A stretch of 64,000 nucleotides of DNA from UBA3839 sp902776985 (lineage in GTDB: Bacteria; Bacteroidota; Bacteroidia; Bacteroidales; Bacteroidaceae). Both the position numbers and the translations under genes were made by a program. The stretch spans positions 31,905 to 95,904 of the forward strand of contig CACYSD010000003.1 of assembly GCA_902776985.1 (NCBI GenBank), read 5' to 3'. Shown one piece after another: positions 7,873-15,521 of the stretch (position 1 is the first letter of the stretch; every line of letters starts with the position of its first letter). The notes under the pieces are model-generated. The model saw only the letters and a list, made by a program, of their open reading frames with translations, had not been told where the DNA came from and did not search any database.

Positions 7873-8501
7873 AATTTCATTGTCTTAGCAGGATTGCCCA
7901 TTACGAGTGTGCCGCTCTTCACTGTTCGTATTACGAAACTGCATGCAGCAACACGCGCATTTGATTCAACGGTTGCTCCGTGGTTGATAACGGCTGCTGT
8001 GTAGATGTTTGTTTCGTTTTCTATGTGTACTCCGCCAACGATGGTGGCATGAGTGTCAATTCTGTTCATGTCTCCAATGACAGAGTCGTGACCTATTACC
8101 ACATAGGACTGAATCATATTGCATTTACCGATTTTGGCTTCTGAACCGATTGTAGTGAACGCACCTACTACAGTACCTTCTCCGATTTCAACGTTTGTGC
8201 CGATTCGAGCCGTATGGTGAATCATGGTCATGAATTTACCTCCACGGGAGAGGATCATTTCCATTAATTGTTTACGAATGTCGCCGCCTACGCTGCAAAC
8301 AAATACATCGCCGTCTTCCACCTGATAATCGCTAATCTTTCCAAGCATTGGAGGGTAGCCTTTGAATCCATCAAGTGCTGCTGTGTTGTCGTCTAAATAG
8401 CCTTTGATGTCAAAAACCTCGCCATAGCCGACGCTTTCACGTGCCATGTCGAAGTATGTGCGACCCATTCCTCCTGCACCAATTATAATCAAGTGTTTCA
8501 T
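7869..8501 (-). CDS. PglD/NeuD-like sugar acyltransferase
   Basis: 210 residues in two domains: an N-terminal Rossmann-like nucleotide-sugar-binding domain (IIGAGGMGRTYFDMA, residues ~4-18) and a C-terminal hexapeptide beta-helix (IGTNVEIGEGTVVGAFTTIG and onward), with the active-site region VVIGHDSVIGDM and the end VMGNPAK. PglD-type enzymes N-acetylate a UDP-4-amino sugar. It is the first gene of the operon, behind a TAnnTTTG promoter, and overlaps the second ACP by four bases. That overlap makes an acyl-ACP rather than acetyl-CoA donor an attractive inference. Confidence 0.88.
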   Translation of the reverse strand: MKHLIIIGAGGMGRTYFDMARESVGYGEVFDIKGYLDDNTAALDGFKGYPPMLGKISDYQVEDGDVFVCSVGGDIRKQLMEMILSRGGKFMTMIHHTARIGTNVEIGEGTVVGAFTTIGSEAKIGKCNMIQSYVVIGHDSVIGDMNRIDTHATIVGGVHIENETNIYTAAVINHGATVESNARVAACSFVIRTVKSGTLVMGNPAKTMKL

Positions 8502-8534
8502 CTATTACTTAGGTAGTGTTATTACATCAAGTTG

Positions 8535-8542
8535 CAAAGATA
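8535..8542 (-). promoter_or_regulatory. -7 promoter element of the acyl/glycan operon
   Basis: Read on the minus strand this is TATCTTTG, a match to the Bacteroidota TAnnTTTG element, about 33 bases before the ATG at 8501. The -33 element is weak (TTTAG near 8561-8565). Confidence 0.6.
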
Positions 8543-8560
8543 CGATAAAAAAAGAATATA

Positions 8561-9160
8561 CTAAACATTTTCAAGCAAATTTTGCTGAAGTATGTAGTTG
8601 TAGACATCCTTGTGTAGCCATTTACGTGCTAAATCCGTCTTTCCTTCACGCAATGACTTGCGTATGGCTGTGCTGGAAATATCGTAGATTGGAATGTCTG
8701 AAAAGTGCTCTGTGGTGTTGTCGGGGTGGTGGAGGTCAATGAATGCCGACTCGTTGCGTCCATAGACTATAATGTCATGGTGTGCACGAATCTCATCACT
8801 CTTGTACCAGCGGCCGAACCTTTGCCAGTTGTCCTCACCGATAATCAATGATATGCTGATTCCGGGATAGGTCTTCTGCAATTGGTTTAGTGTGGTGATA
8901 GTGTATGAAGGTTGCGGCAGTTTTGCTTCGAAATCGGAAACAACGATGTTTGTATGGTTTGCTGTGGCTAACTTTGCCAATTTCAGGCGATTGGCAAATG
9001 GAATGATGTCGCTCTGTTCGTTTTGCTTGAGCGGGTTCAATGGTGAAACCATCAGCCACACTTCATCTACAAGTCCCTTCTTGCAGACTTGTTCTGCCAA
9101 ACCTACGTGTCCTTTGTGGATTGGATTGAACGAACCTCCGAATATGCCAATCCTCTTCAT
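8561..9160 (-). CDS. nadD: nicotinate-nucleotide adenylyltransferase
   Basis: 199 residues. It adenylates nicotinate mononucleotide in NAD synthesis. Visible: the nucleotidyltransferase motif GGSFNPIHKGH near the N-terminus and the ISSTAIRKSL motif near the C-terminus. An in-frame GTG lies one codon upstream at 9163, but the ATG at 9160 is preferred because it overlaps the guanylate kinase stop by one base (TGATG). It is last in the yicC-gmk-nadD unit. A second NAD gene, nadC, lies near 59 kb. Confidence 0.95.
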   Translation of the reverse strand: MKRIGIFGGSFNPIHKGHVGLAEQVCKKGLVDEVWLMVSPLNPLKQNEQSDIIPFANRLKLAKLATANHTNIVVSDFEAKLPQPSYTITTLNQLQKTYPGISISLIIGEDNWQRFGRWYKSDEIRAHHDIIVYGRNESAFIDLHHPDNTTEHFSDIPIYDISSTAIRKSLREGKTDLARKWLHKDVYNYILQQNLLENV

Positions 9161-9744
9161 CACTTATCCTTTTCATCCGACAGAAAATCGTTGACAATCT
9201 GGAGGACTTCTGCCTCTGCCTTTTCAAGGTCGTCGTTGACAATCTGGCGGTCGAATTCCTTGGCGCGTGAGATTTCGTATTCGGCACGTGCGACTCGCTT
9301 CTCGATTTTTTCCATGGTTTCTGTGCCACGGTTTACGAGTCTTTCCCTAAGTGCATCGATACTTGGTGGCAGGATGAAAATGCTCAAGGCCCGATCTCCG
9401 AAGTATTCCTTTATGCGTAGTCCGCCGTGAATGTCCACGTCAAAGACGAGGTTGTTGCCTTCAGTCAGAGTTTTCTCCACTTCGCTCTTGAGAGTTCCGT
9501 AGAGTTGTCCGGCAAACACCTCTTCCCATTCTATGAACGCATCTTTTGCTATCAGTTGACGGAATTCCTCTTCGGTCTTGAAGAAGTATTCCACACCGTT
9601 GCGCTCCTTGCCTCTCGGTGCTCTCGATGTGGCGGATATGGAGAAGTGAAATTCTATACCTTGCTCACGTAAGTAGTTGATTATTGTGGATTTACCTGTG
9701 CCGCTCGGTGCACAGATAATTAGCACTTTTCCGGACTTCCCCAT
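9160..9744 (-). CDS. gmk: guanylate kinase
   Basis: 194 residues. It phosphorylates GMP to GDP. Visible: the P-loop APSGTGKST at about residues 12-20, the GMP-binding SRAPRGKERNGVEYFF stretch, the DVDIHGGLRIK block and the lid region ILPPSIDALRERLVNRG. It starts one base after the yicC stop and is coupled to nadD by overlap. Nothing unusual. Confidence 0.97.
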   Translation of the reverse strand: MGKSGKVLIICAPSGTGKSTIINYLREQGIEFHFSISATSRAPRGKERNGVEYFFKTEEEFRQLIAKDAFIEWEEVFAGQLYGTLKSEVEKTLTEGNNLVFDVDIHGGLRIKEYFGDRALSIFILPPSIDALRERLVNRGTETMEKIEKRVARAEYEISRAKEFDRQIVNDDLEKAEAEVLQIVNDFLSDEKDK

Positions 9745-9745
9745 T

Positions 9746-10621
9746 TTACATTACATTTAAAACTTGTTCTTTGATTTGTTCCAACTCGTCCTTCATCTTG
9801 ACTACGATGTTTTGCATCTCAGCCAAGTTGCTTTTGCTGCCGGTAGTGTTAATTTCACGACCCATTTCCTGAGCGATGAATCCCAGTTTCTTGCCTTGTC
9901 CGTGACCGTTTTGAAGCGTTTCACGGAAGTAGTTAAGATGGTTTTGCAGACGTTGCTTCTCTTCGTTGATATCGAGTTTTTCAATGTAGTAAATCATCTC
10001 TTGCTCGAGACGGTTCTTGTCGTAATCAATTCCGGCAAGGCTTTCAAGTCCGTCGGTGATGCGCTGGCGGATCTTCTCCACACGAAGGGTTTCAAACTGC
10101 TCGATGCTGCGAAGGAGTTGTTCTATATTATCAACCTTCTCGTTGAATTTCTTCTCCAATGCGGCACCTTCCTGTTTGCGGAATGCTACGAGTCTTTCAA
10201 CAGCTTCCTCAACGGCTTTCATTGTAACTTCCCATTCGCCATCGCTCAGTTGCTCAACGTCGAGAGAAGTCATAGCGTCGGGCAGGCGAAGTAGGGTGGG
10301 AACCCAATCTGTGGGTTTGGGAATTCCTGTTTCTTCGCACATCTGCTTGATTTGGTTAAAATAAGTAGCTACCACACCTTTGTTGATAGGTGCTGCAGCC
10401 TGAGATTCGTTTTTCTCTACCCAGAGGGCAAAATCCACTTTCCCTCGTTCCAATTGCTTGGCGATGTATTGACGAATCTCCATTTCCTTCTCTCTGTAGA
10501 GTGGGGCGATTCGGGTAGAGAGGTCGAGTGCCTTGCTATTGAGTGACTTAACCTCTACGTGAATTTTCTTGCCTTCAAATGTTGCTACGCTTTTCCCGTA
10601 GCCCGTCATTGATTGTATCAT
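9746..10621 (-). CDS. yicC: YicC-family endoribonuclease
   Basis: 291 residues, the usual family length. The diagnostic ends are present: N-terminal MIQSMTGYGKS and C-terminal KLGFIAQEMGREINTTGSKS followed by a glutamate-rich helix ending EQVLNVM. In E. coli YicC is an endoribonuclease affecting small-RNA stability, and in many bacteria it sits next to gmk, as here. It is first in the operon, behind a TAnnTTTG promoter. Confidence 0.95.
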   Translation of the reverse strand: MIQSMTGYGKSVATFEGKKIHVEVKSLNSKALDLSTRIAPLYREKEMEIRQYIAKQLERGKVDFALWVEKNESQAAAPINKGVVATYFNQIKQMCEETGIPKPTDWVPTLLRLPDAMTSLDVEQLSDGEWEVTMKAVEEAVERLVAFRKQEGAALEKKFNEKVDNIEQLLRSIEQFETLRVEKIRQRITDGLESLAGIDYDKNRLEQEMIYYIEKLDINEEKQRLQNHLNYFRETLQNGHGQGKKLGFIAQEMGREINTTGSKSNLAEMQNIVVKMKDELEQIKEQVLNVM

Positions 10622-10652
10622 TGTTGTAAGTCGTAGTTTTTTGTTTGATTTG

Positions 10653-10660
10653 CAAAGTTA
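10653..10660 (-). promoter_or_regulatory. -7 promoter element of yicC-gmk-nadD
   Basis: Minus-strand TAACTTTG, 32 bases from the yicC start codon. No convincing -33 element. Confidence 0.6.
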
Positions 10661-10691
10661 GTAAATTTGTTTGAGATAATCTTGTTTCAGA

Positions 10692-11156
10692 TTAGAAATT
10701 GAAGCCGTTGGCATTTTTCACTTCGCTCATCACAAATGTACTCTCAAGTGATGCAAGGGAATCGATTGTGCCCAGTTTGTTAAGCACGAACTCCTGATAG
10801 GCCTTCATATCGCGCGCACGTACCTTTAATATATAGTCAAAGGTACCTGATGTGTTGTAACATTCTACGACATCGGGAATATGGCGGATTCTTTCTTCAA
10901 AAGCTTTGGCAATGTCAGCGTTGATTTGCTTCAACTTCACATTGCAGAAGACCTGCATGCTACGGTTTAATTTGTAGGCATCGAGCACGGCGATATATCC
11001 TTTAATATAACCATGCCGTTCGAGGCGTCGTTGGCGTTCAAATACAGGAGTTGTGGTCAGATTAACTGCTTCTGCCAGTTCTTTCGTTGTTAATTTTGCA
11101 TTACTTTGTAGGATTTTAAGTATCTGCAAGTCGATTTCGTCTAATGTTTCAGTCAT
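10692..11156 (-). CDS. Lrp/AsnC-family transcriptional regulator
   Basis: 154 residues: an N-terminal winged helix-turn-helix (LTTKELAEAVNLTTTPVFERQRRLERHG) and a C-terminal RAM/AsnC ligand domain (VVECYNTSGTFDYILKVRARD). Such proteins sense amino acids and act as dimers or octamers. It is divergent from metY-cysK, and the two promoters are back to back, so both control of the sulfur genes and self-control are plausible. The effector is unknown; a sulfur-containing amino acid is an inference from context only. Confidence 0.92.
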   Translation of the reverse strand: MTETLDEIDLQILKILQSNAKLTTKELAEAVNLTTTPVFERQRRLERHGYIKGYIAVLDAYKLNRSMQVFCNVKLKQINADIAKAFEERIRHIPDVVECYNTSGTFDYILKVRARDMKAYQEFVLNKLGTIDSLASLESTFVMSEVKNANGFNF

Positions 11157-11225
11157 TTTGTGGATATTTTTTCTTTGAGAGGTGAATATTTCGATATGTG
11201 TTAGTTGTTTATTCTTTATATTTTA

Positions 11226-11257
11226 CAAAAGTATTAATAATTTTCCAATTACACAAA
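11226..11257 (-). promoter_or_regulatory. promoter of the Lrp-family gene
   Basis: Minus strand: TTTG at 11257-11254 and TACTTTTG at 11233-11226, with a 20-base spacer; a full Bacteroidota-type promoter. Its -33 end lies four bases from the -33 end of the divergent metY promoter. Confidence 0.75.
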
Positions 11258-11261
11258 TATA

Positions 11262-11293
11262 TTTGGAGAATATTTCTTAACTCCGTACCTTTG
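11262..11293 (+). promoter_or_regulatory. promoter of metY-cysK
   Basis: TTTG at 11262-11265 and TACCTTTG at 11286-11293, spacer 20. It gives a leader of about 90 bases with a small GC hairpin (GCGG...CCGC) within 11330-11342. I see no SAM riboswitch signature in the leader. Confidence 0.78.
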
Positions 11294-11389
11294 CAGCGAA
11301 AATAAAAACAAAGCATACCGAGTTCCGCGGTTCGCCCGCAAATATTATTCATAATTTGTAATTATTAATTTTTTTATTTTTATAGTATT

Positions 11390-12676
11390 ATGGCACAGAC
11401 AAAACTTCATTTCGAAACTCTCCAACTTCATGTTGGACAAGAACAGCCCGATCCTGCAACCGATTCACGCGCGGTGCCCATTTATCAGACAACAAGTTAT
11501 GTGTTTCGCAACTCACAGCATGCAGCAGACCGATTTGGGTTGCGTGACGCCGGCAATATATACGGCCGCCTCACAAATTCCACTCAGGGTGTTTTTGAAG
11601 AGCGAGTGGCTGCCCTCGAGGGTGGTGTAGCTGGACTTGCCGTTGCAAGTGGAGCAGCAGCTGTAACTTATGCTCTTCAGAACATTGCACAAGCTGGTGA
11701 CCATATTGTGGCAGCCGACAATCTCTATGGCGGTTCTTATAATCTTATTACTCATACTCTTGCATCACTTGGCATTTCCAACACAATTGTAAAGGTAAAC
11801 GATTTGGAAAGCCTTGAGAAAGCAATCCAACCAAACACAAAAGCAGTATATGCCGAGACATTCGGCAATCCAAACAGTGACATCCTCAACATTGAAGGAG
11901 TTGCAGAAGTGGCTCACCGTCACAACATCCCTCTGATTGTTGACAACACATTCGGAACTCCGTTCCTTATCCGTCCTATCGAACACGGAGCAGACATTGT
12001 GGTACATTCAGCTACAAAGTTCATTGGCGGTCATGGCTCAAGTCTCGGTGGTGTTATCGTTGACGGAGGAAAGTTCAATTGGAAGGCAAACGCAGACAAA
12101 TTCCCAACTCTTGCAAAGCCTGATCCATCATACCATGGAGCTGTATTTGTAGACGTTGCGGGAGCTGCAGCATACGTTACACGTATCCGTGCCGTAATTT
12201 TGCGCGACACTGGTGCAACAATTTCACCCTTCAATGCGTTTATACTATTACAGGGACTTGAAACTCTCTCTCTTAGAGTTGAGCGTCATGTGTCAAATGC
12301 ACTCAAGGTCGTTGATTTCCTTAACAATCATCCAAAGGTAGCAAAGGTAAATCATCCATCGCTTGTGAGTCATCCGGATCATGAACTTTACAAGAAGTAC
12401 TTCCCAAATGGCGCAGGTTCTATCTTCACATTTGAGATCAAGGGAGGTCAGGAAGAAGCATGGCGATTCATCGACAACCTTCAGATATTCTCGCTCCTTG
12501 CCAATGTCGCCGATGTCAAGAGCCTTGTGATTCATCCCTACACAACAACCCATTCACAGCTCTCTGAAGAGGAACTAGCGAATCAGCACATCACGCCTGC
12601 AACCATCCGCCTGTCAATCGGAACAGAGCACATCAACGATATTCTCGCCGACATAGAACAAGCCCTGAATTCATAA
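11390..12676 (+). CDS. metY: O-acetylhomoserine sulfhydrylase
   Basis: 428 residues. It makes homocysteine from O-acetylhomoserine and sulfide using PLP. Visible: the N-terminal ETLQLHVGQEQPDP block, the YxR-type phosphate site around NIYGRLTNSTQ, the PLP lysine in VVHSATKFIGGHG, and a C-terminal HPYTTTHSQL stretch. The length (about 430) fits MetY rather than the shorter MetB/MetC. cysK follows 52 bases downstream, so the pair covers sulfide fixation into homocysteine and cysteine. It is divergent from an Lrp-type regulator. Confidence 0.93.
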   Translation: MAQTKLHFETLQLHVGQEQPDPATDSRAVPIYQTTSYVFRNSQHAADRFGLRDAGNIYGRLTNSTQGVFEERVAALEGGVAGLAVASGAAAVTYALQNIAQAGDHIVAADNLYGGSYNLITHTLASLGISNTIVKVNDLESLEKAIQPNTKAVYAETFGNPNSDILNIEGVAEVAHRHNIPLIVDNTFGTPFLIRPIEHGADIVVHSATKFIGGHGSSLGGVIVDGGKFNWKANADKFPTLAKPDPSYHGAVFVDVAGAAAYVTRIRAVILRDTGATISPFNAFILLQGLETLSLRVERHVSNALKVVDFLNNHPKVAKVNHPSLVSHPDHELYKKYFPNGAGSIFTFEIKGGQEEAWRFIDNLQIFSLLANVADVKSLVIHPYTTTHSQLSEEELANQHITPATIRLSIGTEHINDILADIEQALNS

Positions 12677-12728
12677 TTATTTTTTAATTTATAATTTATT
12701 AGTATCCTTTAATCTCATATATAGTATT

Positions 12729-13676
12729 ATGGCACAAATAGCAAAACAACTTACAGAACTCGTAGGCAACACCCCATTGTTGCAACTTAGTAAGTATTCT
12801 CAGGAAAAAGGACTTGCTGCACCAGTCGTAGCTAAAGTCGAGTTTTTCAACCCTGGTGGAAGTGTGAAGGATCGTATCGCACTCGCCATGATAGAGGAAG
12901 CAGAGAAGAGTGGTGTGCTCAAACCAGGAGCTACCATCATCGAACCAACTAGTGGAAACACAGGTGTGGGTCTGGCACTCGTATCAGCTGTGAAAGGTTA
13001 TCACCTCATCCTCACCATGCCGGAAACCATGAGCGTGGAACGACGCAACCTTGTCAAGGCGTATGGCGCAGAAGTACGTCTCACACCAGGTAAGGACGGC
13101 ATGAAAGGTGCAATACAGGCAGCAGAGGCACTGCGTGATTCCATTCCAGGATCTGTCATCCTTCAACAGTTCGAAAACCCAGCCAACCCTTCACGCCACT
13201 ATGCAACAACCGGTCCTGAAATCTGGAATCAGACCGATGGTGATATAGCCGCATTCGTAGCAGGTGTAGGTACTGGCGGAACCGTTTCAGGTGTAGGTAA
13301 ATACCTCAAGGAGAAGAATCCTAACGTTAAGGTTTTTGCTGTTGAACCAAAATCCTCTCCAGTACTCAATGGTGGTCAGAGCGGTCCGCACAAGATTCAG
13401 GGAATTGGAGCAGGCTTTATTCCTAAGACCTATAATTCAGACGTTATCGACGAAGTAATTGACGTAGAGAATGACGATGCTATCCGAACCTCTCGCGAGG
13501 TGGCTCAGAAGGAAGGTCTGTTGGTTGGTATATCAGCAGGTGCGGCACTCTATGCAGCTTTCGATGTGGCAAAACGACCGGAGTTTGCAGGTAAGCGTGT
13601 TGTAGCTCTCTTGCCCGACACAGGTGAACGCTATCTCTCCACAGTTCTCTATGCTTTTGAAGAATATCCTTTGTAA
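12729..13676 (+). CDS. cysK: cysteine synthase (O-acetylserine sulfhydrylase)
   Basis: 315 residues. It makes cysteine from O-acetylserine and sulfide. Visible: the PLP lysine in NPGGSVKDRIA, the TSGNTGVGLAL loop, the glycine-rich GVGTGGTVSGVGKYL phosphate-binding loop, and the QGIGAGFIP block. The start region repeats the bases TATAGTATTATGGCACA found at the metY start, suggesting a shared translation-initiation context. It is followed by a clear hairpin terminator at 13708. Confidence 0.96.
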   Translation: MAQIAKQLTELVGNTPLLQLSKYSQEKGLAAPVVAKVEFFNPGGSVKDRIALAMIEEAEKSGVLKPGATIIEPTSGNTGVGLALVSAVKGYHLILTMPETMSVERRNLVKAYGAEVRLTPGKDGMKGAIQAAEALRDSIPGSVILQQFENPANPSRHYATTGPEIWNQTDGDIAAFVAGVGTGGTVSGVGKYLKEKNPNVKVFAVEPKSSPVLNGGQSGPHKIQGIGAGFIPKTYNSDVIDEVIDVENDDAIRTSREVAQKEGLLVGISAGAALYAAFDVAKRPEFAGKRVVALLPDTGERYLSTVLYAFEEYPL

Positions 13677-13707
13677 TCGGCAATCCCTATTCGTATAATA
13701 TGAATTA

Positions 13708-13752
13708 CCCCTCTCTGATCATCACATTGATGTTTAGAGAGGGCTTTTCGTT
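13708..13752 (+). terminator. rho-independent terminator after cysK
   Basis: CCCTCTCT (13709-13716) pairs with AGAGAGGG (13736-13743), followed by CTTTTCGTTT. Confidence 0.75.
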
Positions 13753-13952
13753 TCTGCGTCAATATAGCAGGTTGTTTTGTATTAAAAAGCTGAAAATCAA
13801 CAACGTAAGCATGTTTACGTTAAGATAAATCACATTTCTTTCTTACACGCTGTGTACAATTTGTTATGTTCTTACACATAGATGTAATGAATATATCACC
13901 GTTTTGTAATGAACATTATCATAATTTTCATCAACGTTTCAAATGAAAAGGG

Positions 13953-13960
13953 TAATTTTG
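13953..13960 (+). promoter_or_regulatory. -7 promoter element before the tiny ORF and LRR gene
   Basis: TAATTTTG, 63 bases before the tiny ORF. No clear -33 element. The rest of 13753-14023 is AT-rich with nothing else recognisable. Confidence 0.5.
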
Positions 13961-14023
13961 TACTCGATAATAAAACAGGTTGTCCATTAATCATAAACAC
14001 AAAATAAAATAAAACCGAAGATT

Positions 14024-14116
14024 ATGCTTGTTTATATCCTATGCTTTTTTCTTGCCATTGGAGCATTTAAGTTCCTTTGGCTTTGCTGGAACAACTTACA
14101 AAAGGACAAACACTAA
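14024..14116 (+). CDS. possible 30-residue single-span membrane peptide
   Basis: A short frame beginning ATG at 14024 codes for 30 residues: a hydrophobic stretch MLVYILCFFLAIGAFKFLWL, then CWNNLQKDKH and a stop at 14114. That is one membrane span with a charged end. It lies 63 bases after a promoter element and 41 bases before the preferred start of the LRR gene. It could be a real small membrane protein, or a lost export signal once fused to the LRR protein. No homologue is recognised, so the call rests only on position and composition. Confidence 0.4.
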   Translation: MLVYILCFFLAIGAFKFLWLCWNNLQKDKH

Positions 14117-14157
14117 TTACTCATTTTTTCTACAAATCACAAACACGACACAAGAGA

Positions 14158-15180
14158 ATGATTAGGACTAAAGCATTGGCTTACGACATAGCTGTAGATA
14201 ATGCTGACGGAGTGACTATCTACTACAACTACGTTAACAATGGAAAAGACCTGGAAGTAACCACTTGCGGAAATGGTGGTTATAGCAGTGTAGTTGTGAT
14301 ACCCGAGAATGTCATTTACATGAACAGAACCCGAAAGGTGATAAGCATCCGAAACAGCGCTTTCGAGGGATGTAATGCTTTGACAGGTGTCAGGATTCCT
14401 GACAGTGTGACGAGCATTGGCAATGATGCATTCAAAGGATGCAGCTCATTGGTGTCTGTCATCATACCCGGCAATGTTACAAGTATTGGCGACAGAGCCT
14501 TTTGGAATTGCTGCGGACTTACTTCCATAAGGATTCCCAGCGGCGTGACAAGCATAGGCGATAGCGCATTCTATGGTTGTAGCGCATTGTCCTCCGTCAC
14601 ATTCGGAAAAAGAGTTACGAGTATAGGCAACCAGTCATTCTGCGGTTGCTGCTCCCTTGCTACCATTAAGATACCTGTCAGTGTGCGAAGCATAGGCTAT
14701 GAGGCATTTGCTGGCTGCAGCGACCTGACCAGTGTCATCATCCCTGCAGGAGTGCGATGCATAGGCAACCGGGCTTTCTATGGATGTGATATACCCGAAG
14801 TGATTTGCAATATAGAGCACCCTTTCAATATCTTTGGAAAGTCTTTTACTGACAACACCTTCTACAATGCTACTCTTTATGTACCCGAAGGTACACTTTA
14901 TAAATACAAGTCGAGAAAGGGGTGGAAGGATTTTGTGTATATAGAGGAAATGATGCCGGAGATACCAGCTTCATCATTGATGTCGGACAATAACGGAGGA
15001 TTTGGTGGTAATGGTGGTTATGGAGTAACCACAGCTAGTGTGTTCAGCAATGCCATTCAGTCAGGTTGCGTTGCTATACTCAGACTTGGCCAGAGATCTT
15101 TCAGAGCCATTGCCCGTCTTTTGAAGAAAGACAATCCTGTTCTTTCAAAGTCTCCAAATATCGCAATCGAAGGAATGTGA
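14158..15180 (+). CDS. BspA-like leucine-rich-repeat protein (LRR_5)
   Basis: 340 residues from the ATG at 14158; the frame is open back to 14077, but only a TTG is available there. At least five tandem LRR_5 units of about 23 residues follow the pattern SIGxxAFxGCxxLTSVxIPxxV (roughly residues 60-200). Then comes the usual BspA closing block ATLYVPEGTLYKYKSRKGW. The C-terminal 75 residues are a glycine-rich linker (NNGGFGGNGGYG) plus a basic tail not typical of the family. BspA proteins are usually exported adhesins, yet no signal peptide is visible at this start; the preceding tiny ORF carries the only hydrophobic segment. Confidence 0.85.
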   Translation: MIRTKALAYDIAVDNADGVTIYYNYVNNGKDLEVTTCGNGGYSSVVVIPENVIYMNRTRKVISIRNSAFEGCNALTGVRIPDSVTSIGNDAFKGCSSLVSVIIPGNVTSIGDRAFWNCCGLTSIRIPSGVTSIGDSAFYGCSALSSVTFGKRVTSIGNQSFCGCCSLATIKIPVSVRSIGYEAFAGCSDLTSVIIPAGVRCIGNRAFYGCDIPEVICNIEHPFNIFGKSFTDNTFYNATLYVPEGTLYKYKSRKGWKDFVYIEEMMPEIPASSLMSDNNGGFGGNGGYGVTTASVFSNAIQSGCVAILRLGQRSFRAIARLLKKDNPVLSKSPNIAIEGM

Positions 15181-15469
15181 TATCCATACTGGATAGAGAG
15201 TATAGAACGCTACAGTTAAAAGGATAACAAACTTTACACTTTGGATATTTAATCTAAATCATAACGATATTTTCAAGTACTTAAAAGTAAATTTCTAAAT
15301 ACACAAAAATATTTTTCCAAGTACTTGAAAAATTCTTAATATTAAAGTGTGTATATCTATGAAGTTTAGATTGTTTATCCTGAAAGAGTTGATTGTATAT
15401 CCTGAAAGTATAGAGAAAATGTGGCGTATAAGTTACTCACGTTTATTTGTTACATCATAATATTAACGC

Positions 15470-15502
15470 AAATGGCTCTCTGCTTAGTGCGGGGAGCCAT
15501 TT
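15470..15502 (-). terminator. hairpin terminator after the glycogen operon
   Basis: AAATGGCTC (15470-15478) pairs with GAGCCATTT (15494-15502), 20 bases beyond the GH57 stop on the minus strand. The following bases are only moderately T-rich. The remainder of 15181-15469 is AT-rich and shows no gene. Confidence 0.6.
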
Positions 15503-15521
15503 GTGCTTATAGAAAGATTAA

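Noticed and set aside
1..8501. Complete bacillosamine (PglF-E-D-C) pathway
   Set aside because: No PglF-type dehydratase is in the window, so only the PglE-, PglD- and PglC-like steps can be supported.
11294..11389. SAM riboswitch in the metY leader
   Set aside because: Only a 4-5-bp GC stem is present; none of the known SAM aptamer cores can be drawn in the ~90 bases.
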